A stretch of DNA of 64,000 nt from Edaphovirga cremea. Lineage in GTDB: Bacteria > Pseudomonadota > Gammaproteobacteria > Enterobacterales > Enterobacteriaceae. Below are positions 62,247 through 64,000 of the stretch, piece after piece. Below the pieces are notes generated by a model. The model made no database searches. It was given only the letters and a program-made list of their open reading frames with translations, and was not told the origin of the DNA. Numbering within the stretch: position 1 is the stretch's first letter; every line of letters begins with the position of its first letter. Where the stretch lies: NCBI RefSeq assembly GCF_003332275.1, contig NZ_QOVA01000001.1:186001-250000 (forward strand), read 5' to 3'. The translations under genes were made by a program, and so were the position numbers.

Positions 62247-62954
62247 ATGGAAGCAGTTCACCTCCAGCGTACCTACCTTGATCTTACGACGCCACATGTG
62301 GCTGATGCGTGTATACGCCTCGGCATTCCGGTTCGTTGTGCTCCCGTGAATACTCGTCCAGTCTGGGCTGGTACTCATCTGGTTGGTCGAGTCAATCCTG
62401 TGAAACACTACGGCAGTGTTGATGTATTTCTGGAAGCGATTGATCGTGCAGAACAGGGAGATGTTTTAGTGGTCGATAACGGGGGCAGACTTGATGAAGC
62501 ATGCATTGGTGATCTAATCACACTTGAAACCCGTCTTGCAGGCTTATCCGGCATCGTGATTTGGGGTCTGCATCGGGATACGAGTGAACTTCGCAGCATT
62601 CGTTTACCGCTGTTCAGTCTTGGCGCTTTTTCCACCGGGCCACAACGCCTTGACCCCGTTGACTCTTGCGCACTCTTGAGCGCGAAGATTGGTCAGCATA
62701 TTGTCACCGCAGAAGATTTCGTGTTGGGAGACGACGATGGGGTATTATTTATCCCTCTGGATCAGGCTGGTTCCGTCGCAGAGATGGCAACCAGTATCCG
62801 TGATACCGAACGCTATCAAGCAGCACGCATGAAACTTGGCACCACGTTTAGAAAGCAGGTTCATTTTGATGAGTATCTGGTAGCCCAAAAATCAGATAAA
62901 AATCTCACCTTCAGACAGCATTTGCGCTCAATCAGAGGTGCAATTGAAGAGTGA
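62247..62954 (+). CDS. RraA-family protein
   Basis: 235 residues with the RraA/demethylmenaquinone-methyltransferase-like fold: TTPHVADACIRLGIPVRC, then GRVNPVKHYG, the conserved GDVLVVDNGGRLDEACIGDL and a later DVGDGDGV-like FVLGDDDGVLFIPLDQAG. True RraA is a 160-residue inhibitor of RNase E; longer relatives like this often are metal-dependent aldolases (HMG/CHA aldolase) or of unknown use. GAGGAGAAATA precedes the ATG. It stands alone between the LysR tail and roxA; the lost LysR protein might have regulated it. Confidence 0.85.
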   Translation: MEAVHLQRTYLDLTTPHVADACIRLGIPVRCAPVNTRPVWAGTHLVGRVNPVKHYGSVDVFLEAIDRAEQGDVLVVDNGGRLDEACIGDLITLETRLAGLSGIVIWGLHRDTSELRSIRLPLFSLGAFSTGPQRLDPVDSCALLSAKIGQHIVTAEDFVLGDDDGVLFIPLDQAGSVAEMATSIRDTERYQAARMKLGTTFRKQVHFDEYLVAQKSDKNLTFRQHLRSIRGAIEE

Positions 62955-63304
62955 GCCTTTAACGATGACATCCCCTTGAATTAAGAAAACGAAATATGCT
63001 GGATAGAGTCCTGACATACCTTAAGTGCCGTTGACACTGTCAGCGCCGGTTTCTTTTAATCCATAGTTGCAGGCAAGGGCTCGGATCTCTGCCGTAACTG
63101 TCGAAATTGACTCTGGCGCTGCACGTTTTTGCTCTGCTTCCTCGCTTCACCCTCAAAATCCAATATTGCCCGATCGGTGACTTCTTCCGCCGCAAGGTAT
63201 TCATTTTTGCTGGGCTAAATACACAGTCTTGACCCACGACAAGGCGGCTCGGGCATTCACCTCTTTATAATCAGGCCCGTTTGTCTTCTCACTGGTGTGA
63301 AAGT
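62955..63304. promoter_or_regulatory. Intergenic region upstream of roxA
   Basis: About 350 bp. A TATAAT at 63266-63271, 34 bp before the roxA start, is a likely -10 box without a good -35. A 65-codon minus-strand frame (63040-63237) has no recognisable product and is probably chance or debris. Confidence 0.4.
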
Positions 63305-64000
63305 ATGGCTTATCAACTTAATCTCAATTGGCCCGAGTTTTTAGAAAAATATTGGCAAAAACAACCTGTTGTATTAAAGAATGCCTTCCCGAATTTCGTT
63401 GATCCCATTACGCCGGACGAACTGGCTGGCCTGGCAATGGAACCGGAAGTAGACAGCCGCCTGGTCAGCCATGCAAATGGTCAGTGGCAGGCGAGCCATG
63501 GGCCGTTTGAGCATTTTGATAATCTGGGTGAAACAGGTTGGTCGCTGCTGGCCCAGGCTGTCAACCACTGGCATGCCCCGTCTGCCGAACTGGTGCGTCC
63601 GTTTCGCGCGTTGCCGGACTGGCGTTTAGATGACCTGATGATCTCCTTTTCCGTTCCGGGCGGCGGGGTAGGGCCACATATCGATCAGTACGATGTCTTT
63701 ATCATCCAGGGGATGGGCAGCCGCCGTTGGCGCGTTGGTGACAAATTGCCTCTGAGGCAGTTTTGCCCGCATCCGGCATTGCTGCACGTTGAGCCTTTCA
63801 CGCCGATTATTGATGAAGATCTCGAACCGGGCGATATTTTGTATATTCCGCCGGGCTTCCCGCACGATGGTTTCACCCATGAAACTGCGCTCAACTACTC
63901 GGTTGGTTTCCGTGGACCCAACGGCAGGGACTTAATCAGCAGCTTCGCTGACTATGCGTTGGAAAACGATCTCGGCGGCGAACACTACAGCGATCCTGAT
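63305..64000 (+). CDS. roxA: RoxA (YcfD) ribosomal oxygenase, cut by window end
   Basis: The first 232 residues are present. MAYQLNLNWPEFLEKYWQKQ, PVVLKNAFPNFVDPITPDEL begin the JmjC-type 2-oxoglutarate oxygenase; the iron site HxD is GPHIDQYDVF, followed by RRWRVGDK and the distal PGFPHDGFTHE histidine region. RoxA hydroxylates an arginine in ribosomal protein uL16. The frame is intact to the last base. A typical core-genome gene, so the accessory region probably ends before it. Confidence 0.93.
   Translation, partial: MAYQLNLNWPEFLEKYWQKQPVVLKNAFPNFVDPITPDELAGLAMEPEVDSRLVSHANGQWQASHGPFEHFDNLGETGWSLLAQAVNHWHAPSAELVRPFRALPDWRLDDLMISFSVPGGGVGPHIDQYDVFIIQGMGSRRWRVGDKLPLRQFCPHPALLHVEPFTPIIDEDLEPGDILYIPPGFPHDGFTHETALNYSVGFRGPNGRDLISSFADYALENDLGGEHYSDPD

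Noticed and set aside
63040-63237. 65-codon minus-strand frame upstream of roxA
   Set aside because: Arg/Ser-rich, no ribosome site, no recognisable product; lies in a probable promoter region.
1-64000. CRISPR array
   Set aside because: No series of regularly spaced direct repeats was seen; the only tandem repeats are the 24-bp unit in tssH and the 21-bp one after tssG.
1-64000. Complete rRNA or tRNA gene
   Set aside because: Only one T-arm-like 17-mer (12537) was noticed; no full cloverleaf could be made around it.

Overview
This 64 kb window is bacterial chromosome from an Enterobacterales member. ERIC/IRU repeats, CP4-57-like yfj genes, a DmsABC-type operon, WaaQ- and WaaL-like LPS genes and a RoxA (YcfD) homologue all point there. 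Gene content would fit Yersiniaceae such as Serratia or Rahnella, but the species is inferred, not shown. Most of the window is accessory DNA: several partly decayed islands around two more conserved-looking stretches.

Region 1 (1-6.5 kb): a large minus-strand SIR2-domain gene runs off the left edge. It is followed by about 1 kb of decayed DNA and a P4/inovirus-like set (an unknown gene, an AlpA-type regulator, a Gp2/YfjJ-like protein), then a divergent 291-residue gene of unknown function. Region 2 (6.5-12.4 kb): a CP4-57-like block with YfjP GTPase, a YfjR-like HTH/WYL regulator, two small exported proteins not recognised from that block, YfjQ (DUF932), a YfjY RadC-like protein, a YeeU/YfjZ antitoxin, a CbtA/YpjF toxin and a DUF4942 protein. 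Region 3 (12.5-13.4 kb): a broken P4-type integrase fused in frame to an exported cyclophilin-like protein. Region 4 (14.2-20.3 kb): a DMSO-reductase-type operon (dmsA-dmsB-dmsC plus a four-cluster ferredoxin) and a LOV-GGDEF diguanylate cyclase. Region 5 (20.5-25.3 kb): an IS903-like remnant, a second broken integrase, another AlpA, small phage-type genes including a holin-like protein, a YecA-like SEC-C protein and a frameshifted second DUF932 gene. Region 6 (25.5-28.8 kb): EcsC-family protein, heptosyltransferase (WaaQ-like) and O-antigen-ligase-family protein, followed by two broken genes.

Region 7 (30.2-62.0 kb) is one long plus-strand type VI secretion locus with all 13 core components: tssB, tssC, tssK, tssL, an OmpA/MotB-domain protein, hcp, tssH, vgrG, a cargo effector/immunity pair, PAAR, a membrane protein, tssM, tssA, tssF, tssG, tssJ, a second vgrG with a DUF6402/DUF6201-like pair, a decayed cassette, tssE and a VasL/TagA-like gene. 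The first VgrG is followed by a protein with a degenerate M23-like front, an EF-hand and a GH19/lysozyme-like C-terminus, then a likely periplasmic immunity protein. Two ERIC elements in opposite orientation bracket tssF-tssG.

Region 8 (62.0-64.0 kb): the 3' tail of a LysR gene marks the right edge of the T6SS insertion. An RraA-family gene and the start of roxA follow; roxA is cut by the window end. All assignments come from reading the sequence and recalled family motifs; no database search was run.
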